The notes beneath the pieces are model-generated. The model had not been told where the DNA came from. It ran no database searches and saw nothing but the letters and a program-made list of their open reading frames with translations. From VAZQ01 sp963816745 (GTDB lineage Bacteria; Pseudomonadota; Alphaproteobacteria; Rhizobiales; Xanthobacteraceae): a DNA stretch of 64,000 bases. Of the stretch, positions 46,317 through 55,772 are shown piece after piece. The DNA lies in contig CAWFLQ010000013.1 in NCBI GenBank assembly GCA_963816745.1, positions 992,001 to 1,056,000 of the forward strand, written 5' to 3'. The position numbers were made by a program, and so were the translations under genes. Every line of letters begins with the position of its first letter. Position 1 is the first letter of the stretch.

Positions 46317-47980
46317 ATGGAACAAGCCTTGGGATGCCGCGTAGACTGCCCCACCGTTCCGTATTTCGTCCCACCGAGGCCCTCCGTGCACCATCCGCCC
46401 GCCGAAGCGACCGCCGCCACCTCCCATGCGACCGCCGCCGCGGTGATCTATGGGGCCGCCTTCGTCACCGGGGCCATCGTGATGAGCTTCGAGATGCTGG
46501 GCTCGCGCTACCTCAACCCCTATTTCGGCAGCGGCATCTATACCTGGGCTGCGCTGATCTCGACCGTGCTGATCGCGCTGACCGCGGGCTACTTCCTCGG
46601 CGGCTCGCTTGCCGACCGTACCGCCTCGCCGGCCGTCCTGGCACTGACCGTGATCATCGGGTCGGCCTATCTTCTGGTGCTGCCGAGCTTCGCCCAGGCC
46701 ATCCTCGAATTCGTGCTCGCGAGCATCGACGACATTCGCGCCGGCAGCCTGATCGCCGCGCTTGCCCTGATGTTCTTTCCCGGTGACCCTGCTCGGCATG
46801 TATTCGCCGTTCGCCATCAGGCTGCTGCTGCGCTCGCCGCAGAGCTCCGGCCGCGTGTCGGGCGCGGTCTACGGCGTCTCCACCGCCGGCTCGATCGTCG
46901 GCACGCTCGGCACGACCTTCTTCCTGATCCCGTCGATCGGCTCACGCGCGATCACGCTCACGCTCGGGGCGGTCGGGCTGGTCGCGGGGTTGGCGGTGCT
47001 GGCGCTGTCGCGGCTGGAGCGGCGCGCGTCCGCCGCGCTCGTGGCGGCCGCGCTCGCAGCGGTGACCGCGCTGAGCACCGTTCCGTGCCGGGCAGAAAGC
47101 CTGATCGACGACGGCGTCCGGGCGGCGATGCTCAAGCGCCCCAACGGCCGCATTGCCCACATCGAGACCGAATACAACGACGTCTTCATCACCAAGCGGC
47201 AAAATCAGCTGGTGATGTCGTTCCAGGTCAAGGGCTGGGACTACACGGAATCGGTGGCCAACCTGACGCGACCCCGACGACCTGCCGCTGCGCTACGCGC
47301 AGGTGATGACGATTGCCACCGTCTATCCCGAAACGCCGAAGAAGATTCTGATGCTCGGGCTCGGCGGCGGCTCGATCTCGACCTATCTCGGCCGCTTCCT
47401 TCCGGATGCCGCCATCACCACCGTGGAGATCGATCCCGGCGTCATCAAAGCCGCCAAGACCTATTTCGGCCTGCGCGAGACCCCGCGCATGCGTTATCGC
47501 TCCGGCGACGGGCGCGTCTTCCTCAACCGCAACAGCGAGCTCTACGACTTGATCCTGCTCGACGCCTACCGCGGCGGCTATGTGCCGTTCCACCTGCTGA
47601 CGCGGGAGTTCTACACGCTGGTCAAGCAGCGGCTCGCGCCCGGTGGCGCCGCCGCCTTCAATGTCCATGACGGCACCAAGCTCTACGCCTCGACGGTGCG
47701 GACGCTCTCCGAGGTGTTTCCCGCGCTCGATCTCTATCCGACCGGACTCGGCGAGACGATCGCCGTCGCGACGCTTGCCCCGCTCGGCAAGGAGACGCTC
47801 GAGCGCAAAGCCACGGCACTACAGGAGCGCCATGGCTTCCGCTTTCCGCTGCCGCAGATCCTGCCACGGCGCATGGACAATCCGCAGTCGCAGGCGGCGA
47901 AGGGCGACATCATCACCGACGACTTCGCGCCGGCCGACGTCTACGACGTGATGGGCAAGGATCCGCGCCGGAAGAAGTAG
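46317..47980 (+). CDS. spermidine-synthase-like protein fused to a membrane domain, with two frameshifts
   Basis: About 554 residues once two extra bases are ignored. The N-terminal part has membrane helices (VIYGAAFVTGAIVMSFEMLGSRYLNPYFG, then LISTVLIALTAGYFLGG and LTLGAVGLVAGLAVLAL). The C-terminal part is a spermidine-synthase-like SAM domain: KILMLGLGGGSISTYLGRF, TTVEIDPGVIKAAKTYFGL, RSGDGRVFL and DLILLDAYRGG. Frame breaks lie near 46782 (FFP|VTLLGMYSPF) and 47268 (NLT|DPDDLPLRYAQ). Proteins with this fusion are common in proteobacteria, and their polyamine or other product is not established. The ATG at 46317 is tentative. Confidence 0.8.
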
Positions 47981-47981
47981 C

Positions 47982-48829
47982 CTACTCCTTCGCCGGCACC
48001 GTGCGCAGATAGGCGACCACGTCGTTGAGGTCGGCGTCGCTCATGCGTGCATAGAGCGGATAGCCCATCGGCGGCTTGAGCGGGCTGCCATCCTTGCGGA
48101 CGCCCTGGGTGATGGCGCGCTTGATCTCGGCGTCGCTCCAGGCGCCGATCCCCTTCTCCCGGTGCGAGGTGATGTTGCGCGACACCGCTACGCCCCACGG
48201 TCCCTTGAACTCCTCGCCGCCCTTGCCGAGCGCGTTGGTGAAGTCCGATTCGCCGTTCACCCGGGGCGTGTGACATTCCATGCAATGACCGATCGTCACC
48301 TGATAGAAGCCGCGCTTGACCGGATCGCTCAGCTCGGCCGCGGTCATCTGCTTGTCGCCGCCGGGAGGGGTTTCCACGTGCAGTGTCGCCTTGTAGACCG
48401 GCATCTGCACCTTGTTGCCGACCGGCGCGACCGAGCGCAGATAGGCGACCACCGCGTCGAGATCGGCGGCGGTGAAGACCTTATAGAAGCCGTATGGCAT
48501 GATCGGCGCGAGCTGGGTGCCGTTCGGCCGAACGCCATCCGACCAGGCGACTTCTTGATCTGAGCTTCGGTCCAGTTGCCGATTCCAGTCTCGCGATCGG
48601 GCGTAATGTTCGCGCCCCTGACCTTGAAGGTCGGCGTGTCCCATTCCTGCGGTCCGCCCGAAAGCTGCTTGTCCATGGCGAAGACGCCGCCGGGTCCGCG
48701 CGGGGTATGGCAATTGCCGCAGGTGAGCACGCCATTGACGAGATAGCTGCCGCGCTCGACCGGCGTTTGCGCTGACGACGATGTGACTGCCGCCACGAGC
48801 AACAGAGTTCCGATAGCAAACCTGATCAT
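47982..48829 (-). CDS. exported dihaem cytochrome c, with one frameshift
   Basis: A signal peptide (MIRFAIGTLLLVAAVTSSSA) is followed by two cytochrome c modules with haem motifs CGNCH and CMECH. Each module is followed by a repeated block (ETGIGNWTEAQIKK and EKGIGAWSDAEIKRAI) and a PYGFYKV/GYPLYARMSDADLNDVVAYL helix. One missing base near 48551 breaks the frame after QIKK. The length (3n+2) agrees. This pattern resembles the c-type subunits of alcohol/aldehyde dehydrogenases, but no catalytic subunit is adjacent. The stop is two bases from the convergent spermidine-synthase-like stop. Confidence 0.87.
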
Positions 48830-48957
48830 CACATTCTCCGGGGGAAATCCTGAGGACCGAGACGCGTGACGTTACCGTCGCGGCGGGGCGCCGCCAACCC
48901 ATTGGAACCGTTCTACACTGCTAACTGGGAGTGCGGGGCGTCGGTTGCGGAAGCGTA

Positions 48958-49605
48958 CTACCTCCCGCCGGCCGCCTGCAGGATGTCGACCATGTCGTGA
49001 TAGCCACGTTGCCGGGCGTGGAAGAGCGCCGTGTTGCCGTCGCGGTCGGGGATATTTAGGTCTGCGCGCGCGGCGACCAGCAGGCGCACGATCTCGGTGT
49101 GGCGCGCCCCGCCGTCGCCGAGGACCACCGCTTCCATCAGCGCCGTCCAGCCGAGATTGTTGACATGGTCCTTGTCGATGTCGGTCGCCAGCAGCATCTT
49201 CACCGCCTCGACGTGGCCGCGGTGGCAGGCCGGAATCAGTGCCGTGCCGCCGAAGCGGTTGATGCTCTTGAGGTCGGGCCCCGCGGCCAGAATGAGCTTG
49301 AGGATGTCGAGCCGCCCCTCCGCGCCCGCGAGCAGGAACGGCGAGTCCTGCATGACGTCCTTGGCATCGATGTCGGCGCCTTCGTTGATGAGCAGGCGGG
49401 CGACGTCGACGTGATTGCGCTGCGTCGCCGCCAGCAGCGCCGTGCGCCCGCGCACATCGCGGGTGTTGACGGAGGTGCCCTCCGTCAACAACCGCCGCAC
49501 GACCAAGGTTTCGCCGCGCTCGGCTGCCGCGATCAGGCCGTCCTGGGCTGCGGTGGGCGTCGGGATCATGAGTGCAAGCAAAAGGGCGGCCGAAGCCGCC
49601 CTCAT
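48958..49605 (-). CDS. secreted ankyrin-repeat protein
   Basis: A 215-residue protein with a signal peptide (MRAASAALLLALMIPTPTAA) and about five ankyrin repeats (DVRGRTALLAATQRNHVDVARLLINEGADIDAKD, ...RFGGTALIPACHRGHVEAVKMLLA, ...NLGWTALMEAVVLGDGG, ...DRDGNTALFHARQRG). It probably acts as a periplasmic protein-binding scaffold. It starts 40 bases after the rplQ stop on the same strand, so it may be read from the end of the ribosomal superoperon. Confidence 0.88.
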   Translation of the reverse strand: MRAASAALLLALMIPTPTAAQDGLIAAAERGETLVVRRLLTEGTSVNTRDVRGRTALLAATQRNHVDVARLLINEGADIDAKDVMQDSPFLLAGAEGRLDILKLILAAGPDLKSINRFGGTALIPACHRGHVEAVKMLLATDIDKDHVNNLGWTALMEAVVLGDGGARHTEIVRLLVAARADLNIPDRDGNTALFHARQRGYHDMVDILQAAGGR

Positions 49606-49645
49606 TGTCACTGCCGCGAACGGTGTCACGACACAGGCCGCTCGC

Positions 49646-50080
49646 TTACGCGGGCGCGCCCGCGTCGGCCGAGGCTTCGGTCCTCGCCTGCACCGGTCCG
49701 GAATCTTGGCCCTTGGCATCCTCGTCGCGATCGACGAACTCGATCACCGCGACCGGCGCGGAGTCGCCGTAGCGGAAGCCCGCCTTGAGGACGCGGGTAT
49801 AGCCGCCGTTGCGGTCCTTGTAGCGGGGGCCCAGCACGTCGAACAACTTCTTGACCATGGCCAGGTCGCGCATTTCGGCGATTGCCTGTCGGCGCGCATG
49901 CAGATCGCCGCGCTTGCCGAGCGTGACCAGCTTCTCGACGATCGGCCGCAGATCCTTCGCCTTCGGCAGCGTGGTCGTGATCTGCTCGTGCTTGATCAGC
50001 GCGGCCGCCATGTTGGCGAACATGGCGCGGCGATGCTCGGGCTTGCGGTTGAGCTTACGATGGGCCTTACCGTGACGCAT
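49646..50080 (-). CDS. rplQ: 50S ribosomal protein L17 (bL17)
   Basis: 144 residues: MRHGKAHRKLNRKPEHRRAMFANMA, then ITTTLPKAKDLRPIVEKLVTLGKRGD and NGGYTRVLKAGFRYGD. An acidic/Ala-rich tail (DEDAKGQDSGPVQARTEASADAG) extends beyond the usual about 120 residues, as in other Rhizobiales. Last ribosomal gene of the alpha-operon part, directly after rpoA. Confidence 0.97.
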   Translation of the reverse strand: MRHGKAHRKLNRKPEHRRAMFANMAAALIKHEQITTTLPKAKDLRPIVEKLVTLGKRGDLHARRQAIAEMRDLAMVKKLFDVLGPRYKDRNGGYTRVLKAGFRYGDSAPVAVIEFVDRDEDAKGQDSGPVQARTEASADAGAPA

Positions 50081-50162
50081 GTCAGACTCCAGACGACAGA
50101 AGATCGACGACAGATGACGGGAGAACGTTCTCCGTGCTCCGTTGTCCGCCGTCGCTCGTCCG

Positions 50163-51194
50163 TCAATAATGATCCTCGAAGCGCTTGGCCAGTTCGTCGA
50201 TATTGTCGGGCGGCCAGCCCGGCACTTCCATGCCGAGGTGGAGCCCCATCTGGGCCAGCACTTCCTTGATCTCGTTGAGCGACTTGCGCCCGAAGTTCGG
50301 CGTCCGCAGCATCTCGGCCTCGGTCTTCTGAACGAGATCGCCGATATAGACGATGTTGTCGTTCTTGAGACAGTTGGCCGAGCGCACGGAGAGCTCGAGC
50401 TCGTCGACCTTCTTGAGGAAGGCCGGATTGAACGCAAGGTCGGGAATGGCCTCGGTGACCACCTCCTTGCGCGGCTCCTCGAAGTTCACGAAGACGTTGA
50501 GCTGGTCCTGCAGGATGCGTGCGGCGTAGGCGACCGCGTCGTCCGGGCTCAGCGCGCCGTTGGTCTCGATCTGCATGGTCAGCTTGTCGTAGTCGAGGAT
50601 CTGGCCCTCGCGGGTGTTCTCGACCTTGTAGGAGACCTTGCGCACCGGCGAATAGAGGCTGTCCACAGGGATCAGGCCGATCGGCGCGTCCTCGGGACGG
50701 TTGCGCTCGGTCGGCACATAGCCCTTGCCGGTGTTGACCGTGAACTCCATGCGGATCTCGGCACCCTCGTCGAGCGTGCACAGGACAAGCTCCGGATTGA
50801 GCACGACGATGTCGCCGACGGTTTGGATATCACCGGCGGTGACCGTGCCCGGTCCCTGCTTCTTCACCACCATGCGCTTGGGCCCATCGCCCTGCATCTT
50901 GATGGCGATGTCCTTGATGTTGAGGACGATGTCGGTTACGTCCTCGCGCACGCCGGGAATCGACGAGAACTCGTGCAGCACGCCGTCGATGTGGACCGAC
51001 TGCACCGCCGCTCCCTGCAGCGACGACAGCAGAATCCGTCGCAGCGCATTGCCGAGCGTCACGCCGAAACCACGTTCGAGCGGCTCGGCGACCACGGTGG
51101 CTTCGCGCTTGGGATCGGCGCCTGCCGCCACCTGCAGCTTGTTCGGTCGGATCAGTTCCTGCCAGTTCTTCTGGATCGTCACGTTGGCACCCAT
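50163..51194 (-). CDS. rpoA: RNA polymerase alpha subunit
   Basis: 343 residues starting MGANVTIQKNWQELIRPNKLQV. N-terminal assembly domain with EPLERGFGVTLGNALRRILLSSLQGAAV, and C-terminal DNA/activator-binding domain with LKNDNIVYIGDLVQKTEAEMLRTPNFGRKSLNEIKEVL. It nucleates RNA polymerase assembly and contacts UP elements. A longer in-frame start near 51299 would overlap rpsK and add a nonconserved segment, so ATG 51194 is preferred. Confidence 0.97.
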   Translation of the reverse strand: MGANVTIQKNWQELIRPNKLQVAAGADPKREATVVAEPLERGFGVTLGNALRRILLSSLQGAAVQSVHIDGVLHEFSSIPGVREDVTDIVLNIKDIAIKMQGDGPKRMVVKKQGPGTVTAGDIQTVGDIVVLNPELVLCTLDEGAEIRMEFTVNTGKGYVPTERNRPEDAPIGLIPVDSLYSPVRKVSYKVENTREGQILDYDKLTMQIETNGALSPDDAVAYAARILQDQLNVFVNFEEPRKEVVTEAIPDLAFNPAFLKKVDELELSVRSANCLKNDNIVYIGDLVQKTEAEMLRTPNFGRKSLNEIKEVLAQMGLHLGMEVPGWPPDNIDELAKRFEDHY

Positions 51195-51295
51195 CGCGTT
51201 GAGCGGCGCGGCGGCGGGGCGCGCACCCCACTCCGCCCCGTGGGAATTGTCTGCGGCGGACTCGTCTTGAGCCCGCCGAAGGAGAACATCGTCTG

Positions 51296-51685
51296 TCATA
51301 CTCGGCGCCTCTTGCGTGGACGGCAGCCGTTGTGCGGGATCGGCGTCACGTCGCGGATGGAGGTGATGGTGAAGCCGGCCGACTGCAACGAACGCAACGC
51401 CGATTCACGGCCCGAGCCCGGTCCTGCCACCTCGACCTCGAGGGTGCGCATGCCGTGCTCCTGGGCCTTCTTGGCGGCGTCCTCGGCGGCGACTTGGGCC
51501 GCGTAGGGCGTCGATTTTCTCGAGCCCTTGAAGCCCATGGTGCCGGCAGACGACCAGGCGATGGTATTTCCTTGAGCGTCGGTTATGGTTATCATCGTAT
51601 TATTGAACGACGCATTCACGTGCGCGACACCTGACGCGATGTTCTTGCGCTCGCGTTTGCGGACGCGGGTGGCTTCCTTGCCCAT
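51296..51685 (-). CDS. rpsK: 30S ribosomal protein S11 (uS11)
   Basis: 129 residues, usual length. Landmarks: GVAHVNASFNNTMITITDAQGN, SSAGTMGFKGSRKSTPYAAQVAAEDA, EVEVAGPGSGRESALRSL and a basic C-terminus NGCRPRKRRRV. Platform protein of the small subunit. Between rpsM and rpoA. Confidence 0.97.
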   Translation of the reverse strand: MGKEATRVRKRERKNIASGVAHVNASFNNTMITITDAQGNTIAWSSAGTMGFKGSRKSTPYAAQVAAEDAAKKAQEHGMRTLEVEVAGPGSGRESALRSLQSAGFTITSIRDVTPIPHNGCRPRKRRRV

Positions 51686-51751
51686 TCACAATCCTTTCGC
51701 GGCTGGTCCCCGGCGTTTCCGGGGCCATCGGATATTCACTCTGCGCTAGGC

Positions 51752-52126
51752 CTACGTCGGTCGCTTCTTGCCTGCGATCGCCTTGGCCGGACCCTTGCGG
51801 GTACGGGCGTTGGTATGGGTGCGCTGGCCGCGGACAGGTAGTCCCCGGCGATGCCGCAACCCACGATAGCAGCCAAGATCCATCAGCCGCTTGATGTTCA
51901 TGGCGACCTCGCGTCGCAGGTCACCCTCGACCATGTAGTCACGGTCGATCATTTCACGGATCTGCAGCACTTCCTGATCGGTCAGCTGCGACACCCGCCG
52001 CGCATCGGGTATTCCTACTTTCGCCATGATTTCATTGGCCTTTTTGGGCCCGATGCCATGGATATATTGCAATGCAATAACGACGCGCTTGTTGGTCGGT
52101 ATATTGACGCCGGCGATGCGGGCCAC
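51752..52126 (-). CDS. rpsM: 30S ribosomal protein S13 (uS13)
   Basis: 124 residues, started by GTG (MARIAGVNIPTNKRVV) with AGGAGAG upstream. Signature YIHGIGPKKANEIM and the C-terminal RGLPVRGQRTHTNARTRKG that contacts P-site tRNA. About 150 bases separate it from adk, a longer gap than elsewhere in the operon. Confidence 0.97.
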   Translation of the reverse strand: MARIAGVNIPTNKRVVIALQYIHGIGPKKANEIMAKVGIPDARRVSQLTDQEVLQIREMIDRDYMVEGDLRREVAMNIKRLMDLGCYRGLRHRRGLPVRGQRTHTNARTRKGPAKAIAGKKRPT

Positions 52127-52274
52127 GGTCAGTCTCTCCTATAGCCGGCGAGCACAAACGGCCGGCGATCGTTCCAATCGATGACGGTTCGCAAACGATA
52201 ACGCGACACCCTCCCCGCTCCCCGGGGCCCGGTATCGTTCGACCACTCGACTTGGATGCGGGTTATTAATGGAT

Positions 52275-53141
52275 TCAACGGCGTTTCGTCAACCTCCGTT
52301 GACCACTTGATTGACGCGGCGGAACCTTGCGGCGGGCGCTGGCCTGGCCGCCCGCCTTCCGGGTATTGGCCCTGCTTTTCGATGACTTTCCAGCGGACTT
52401 TTTTCCTATCTCCGCTTTAGCTGCTGGCCGCTTGCCGCGCGCAGGCTTGGCGGCACTTTTCTTTGCGGCCGGTCGTTTGGCCGCGGAGGGTGCCTTGGCC
52501 GCGGACGTCTTGCTGGGCGCCTTTGCGGCGGACGGCTTAGCAGGCGATTTGTCTGTCGGCTTCCCCTCGAGGACTTCATCGATGGCGCTCGCGACCTCCT
52601 GGATCGGAGCCATGCCGTCGACCGAACGGAGCACGCCCTGGAGCTGGTAGTAGGTCGCAAGCGGCGCGGTCTGATCCCGGTAGGCCAGCAACCGGCGCCG
52701 CAGCACGTCCGGATTGTCGTCGGGGCGCAGCGCCTCGCCGCGCGCCTGCATTTCAGCGATACGCTTCTCGATGCGTTCCAGCAGGATGCCCTCGTCGACC
52801 TTGAGCTCGATCACGGCGTCGAGCCCGAGGCCCTTCTCCTTGAGCATGCGATCGAGCGCATGCGCCTGCGGCACCGTGCGCGGAAAACCGTCGAGGATGA
52901 AACCTCTGTGCGCATCGGGCTCATCGATGCGGTCGACGACGATCGCCACCACCACGTCGTCGGGCACGAGCTCGCCGCGCGCCATGATGTCCTTGGCGCG
53001 CAGCCCGACGGGCGTGCCGGCGTTGACTGCCGCGCGCAACATGTCGCCGGTCGAAAGCTGCACGATACCGTGCGCCGTGACCAGCCGCTGCGCCTGTGTG
53101 CCCTTCCCCGCCCCCGGGGGACCGAGCAATATCAGCCTCAT
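52275..53141 (-). CDS. adk: adenylate kinase with long Lys/Ala-rich C-terminal tail
   Basis: Residues 1-192 are a complete short-lid adenylate kinase: P-loop GPPGAGKGTQ (7-16), ARGELVPDDVV, GFILDGFPRTVPQA (82-93) and a short lid around RPDDNPDVLRRRL. Residues 193-288 form a low-complexity tail of AK/AKP/AAK repeats (for example AKPSAAKAPSKTSAAKAPSAAKR) ending in RRLTKRR, similar to histone H1 or bacterial nucleoid proteins. The usual protein is 190-220 residues long. Its ATG overlaps the stop of the second secY (ATGA) with GGGAGG before it. ATP+AMP to 2 ADP; the tail's role is unknown. Confidence 0.95.
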   Translation of the reverse strand: MRLILLGPPGAGKGTQAQRLVTAHGIVQLSTGDMLRAAVNAGTPVGLRAKDIMARGELVPDDVVVAIVVDRIDEPDAHRGFILDGFPRTVPQAHALDRMLKEKGLGLDAVIELKVDEGILLERIEKRIAEMQARGEALRPDDNPDVLRRRLLAYRDQTAPLATYYQLQGVLRSVDGMAPIQEVASAIDEVLEGKPTDKSPAKPSAAKAPSKTSAAKAPSAAKRPAAKKSAAKPARGKRPAAKAEIGKKSAGKSSKSRANTRKAGGQASARRKVPPRQSSGQRRLTKRR

Positions 53142-54382
53142 GGACGTTGACCTCCCAGCCTGATGTGCGCGCCGTTTTTGAGCTGCGCACCGAGATCGAG
53201 CACCGTGCAAACCACGATCAGCAACGACGTGCCCCCAAGATAGAACGGTACCTGCGAATAAGCGATCAGGAATTCCGGAGTCAGGCACACCAGTGCCAGG
53301 TAGACGGCCCCGAGCATGGCGCTGCGCGAAATCGCCGTATCGATGTGCTCAGCCGTCGGCTCCCCGGGTGTGATCCCCGGAATGACCCCGCCGCGCTTCT
53401 CGAGATCCGCGGCGAGGCGCTCGGGATTCAGAACGAACGCCGTGTAGAACAGCGCGCAGAGCATGATCGCAAGCGCGTAGAGAATCATGTGGAGCGGCCT
53501 CCCGTGCCCCAACTGATCGGCGATGGTGTACCCCCACCCTAGACCCTGCCCGGCGGCCAAATGCGAGACAGCGAGCGCCTGGGCGAGGAGCCACGCGGCG
53601 ACGATCGCGGGGATCACGCCGCCGGCATTGAGCTTGACCGACAGGTGCGAGCGCCCCTCGATCGTGCGCATGCCGACCTGGCGGCGAGCATACGCGACGG
53701 GAAGCCGGCGTCGCGCGAGCTCCATGAACACGATCAGGCCCGTCAAGATCACGGCGAGCAAGAGCACGCCCAGGATGACGTTACTCGACAACGCACCCCT
53801 GCGGCCGACCTCGAGCGTGGCGGCGACCGCGCCCGGCAGCTCGAGCACAACGCCCAGGAAGAAGATGAGCGCAAGGCCGTTACCGATGCCGCGCGCCGTG
53901 ATCTGCCCGCTGAGCCAGACCAGGAAGATGGTCCCGCCGGTCAGCGACAAGACAGTGGTGAGACGAAAGAGCACGCCGGGCTCGGCAACGAAGTTCGGTA
54001 TGCTTTCGAGCGCGACCGCGATGCCGAAGGACTGGAACGCCGCGAAAGCGAAGGTGAGGCCGAGGGTGTAGTTCTCGAGCCGCCGGCGGCCGACCTCGCC
54101 TCGGTTCGGCAGCGCCGCGAGCTTCGTCACCGCGATCGACACGAGTTGCAGGAGAATCGCGGCCGAGAGATAGGGCATGAGGCCGAGCGCAAAGATCGCC
54201 AGCCGCCCCACGGCGCCGCCGGAAAAAAGGTCGGCCTGCCCGAGGAGCCCGCCCGCCTGCGAGCGGAAAAGTTGGGCCAGGGCCGCCTGATCAATGCCTG
54301 GCAGCGGGATGTAGGTCCCGAGCCGAAAAACCAGGAGCGCGCCTATGGTGAACCATACGCGCCGCCCCAGTTCCGATGTCAT
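53138..54382 (-). CDS. second, divergent SecY-like translocon protein
   Basis: A 414-residue full SecY homologue with ten membrane segments. Conserved parts are YIPLPGIDQ, FSGGAVGRLAIFALGLMPYLSAAILLQ (plug/TM2), GGTIFLVWLSGQITARGIGNG and VPFYLGGTSLLIVV. Differences from SecY at 54379-55710: the first about 19 N-terminal residues are missing; the C5-loop sequence is PGITPGEP, so the highly conserved Arg of PGIRPGE (R357 in E. coli SecY) is Thr338; and the C-terminal tail is shorter and lacks AHQYEGLIKR. It overlaps secY and adk by ATGA on both sides, so all three are translationally coupled. A duplicated, altered translocon channel is the likely reading. Confidence 0.92.
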   Translation of the reverse strand: MTSELGRRVWFTIGALLVFRLGTYIPLPGIDQAALAQLFRSQAGGLLGQADLFSGGAVGRLAIFALGLMPYLSAAILLQLVSIAVTKLAALPNRGEVGRRRLENYTLGLTFAFAAFQSFGIAVALESIPNFVAEPGVLFRLTTVLSLTGGTIFLVWLSGQITARGIGNGLALIFFLGVVLELPGAVAATLEVGRRGALSSNVILGVLLLAVILTGLIVFMELARRRLPVAYARRQVGMRTIEGRSHLSVKLNAGGVIPAIVAAWLLAQALAVSHLAAGQGLGWGYTIADQLGHGRPLHMILYALAIMLCALFYTAFVLNPERLAADLEKRGGVIPGITPGEPTAEHIDTAISRSAMLGAVYLALVCLTPEFLIAYSQVPFYLGGTSLLIVVCTVLDLGAQLKNGAHIRLGGQRP

Positions 54383-55710
54383 CTACGCCGCCCCCGCAGC
54401 TTCGATCGTTTGATCAAACCTTCATATTGATGCGCCAGCAGGTAACCCTGGATCTGCGCCACCGTATCCATGGTGACGCTGACGACGATCAAGAGTGAGG
54501 TGCCGCCGAAATAGAACGGCACCGCCGCATAGGAGATCAGGATTTCCGGCAACAGGCAAACCAGGGCGAGATAGCCGGCGCCGATCACCGTGATGCGCGA
54601 GAGCACATAGTCGATGTATTCCGCCGTGCGCTCACCCGGCCGGATGCCGGGGATGAAGCCGCCGTGCTTCTTCAGGTTCTCGGCGGTCTCGGTCGGGTTG
54701 AACACGATCGCCGTATAGAAGAAGGCGAAGAACACGATGAGCCCGACATAAAGAAACAGGAACAGCGGCCGGCCATGGCTCAGCTGCGCCACGATCACGG
54801 ACGCCCATTCCGGCAGCTGTCCGGCATTGAAGTTGGCCACCGTGGTCGGCAGCAGCAGCAATGACGAAGCGAAGATCGGCGGGATCACGCCCGAGGTGTT
54901 GAGCTTGAGCGGCAGATGCGAGGACTGGCCCTCGAACATGCGGTTGCCGACCTGGCGCTTGGGATATTGGATCAACAGCCGTCGCTGCGCCCGCTCCATG
55001 AACACGATGAAGGCGATCACCGCGACGGCCATCACCAGGATTATGAGGATCAGTCCGGTAGACAGGGCGCCTTGGCGGCCGAGCTCGAGCGTGCCGGCGA
55101 TCGCGGACGGCAGCTCCGCCACGATGCCCGCGAGTATGATGAGCGAAATTCCGTTGCCGATGCCGCGCGAGGTGATCTGCTCGCCGAGCCACATCAGGAA
55201 CATGGTCCCGCCGGTCAGCGTGATCACGGCCGAGATTCGGAAGAACCAGCCGGGATCGCTGATGACGTTGCCCGCGCCCTCGAGCCCGATGGCGATGCCG
55301 TACGATTGGAACGCGGCCAGTAGCACGGTGAGATACCGCGTGTACTGGTTCATGACCTTGCGGCCCTGCTCGCCTTCCTTCTTGAGCTGCTCCAGCGTCG
55401 GCGACACCGTCGTCATCAGCTGGATGATGATCGAGGCCGAGATGTACGGCATGATATTCAGCGCAAAGATCGCCATGCGCTGGATGCCGCCCCCGGAAAA
55501 CATGTTGAACATGCCGAGGATGCCGCCGGCCTGCGAACGGAAAATCTGGTCCCAGGCCGAGGGATCGATACCGGGCAGCGGAATATAGGTGCCGAAGCGA
55601 TAGATCAGCAGCGCGCCGACCGTGAACCAGATGCGCTTCTTGAGCTCTTCGGCCTTGGCGAGCGCCGAGAAATTGAGATTGGCGGCCAGTTGTTCTGCTG
55701 CTGAGACCAT
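54379..55710 (-). CDS. secY: protein translocase subunit SecY (canonical)
   Basis: 443 residues, ten membrane helices, core pore of the Sec translocon with SecE and SecG. Conserved plug/TM2 region FSGGGIQRMAIFALNIMPYISASII, C4 loop YPKRQVGNRMFEGQSSHLPLKLN, and C5 loop FIPGIRPGERTAEYID with Arg357 needed for SecA-driven transport. It ends in a full-length basic tail LLAHQYEGLIKRSKLRGRRR. This is the housekeeping SecY; the second copy follows directly. Confidence 0.97.
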   Translation of the reverse strand: MVSAAEQLAANLNFSALAKAEELKKRIWFTVGALLIYRFGTYIPLPGIDPSAWDQIFRSQAGGILGMFNMFSGGGIQRMAIFALNIMPYISASIIIQLMTTVSPTLEQLKKEGEQGRKVMNQYTRYLTVLLAAFQSYGIAIGLEGAGNVISDPGWFFRISAVITLTGGTMFLMWLGEQITSRGIGNGISLIILAGIVAELPSAIAGTLELGRQGALSTGLILIILVMAVAVIAFIVFMERAQRRLLIQYPKRQVGNRMFEGQSSHLPLKLNTSGVIPPIFASSLLLLPTTVANFNAGQLPEWASVIVAQLSHGRPLFLFLYVGLIVFFAFFYTAIVFNPTETAENLKKHGGFIPGIRPGERTAEYIDYVLSRITVIGAGYLALVCLLPEILISYAAVPFYFGGTSLLIVVSVTMDTVAQIQGYLLAHQYEGLIKRSKLRGRRR

Positions 55711-55772
55711 CGGCTTGAAGCTCCGGTTGCCGCCCCCCTCGGATACCGTTGGGCGCCCGCCCTATATAGGCA

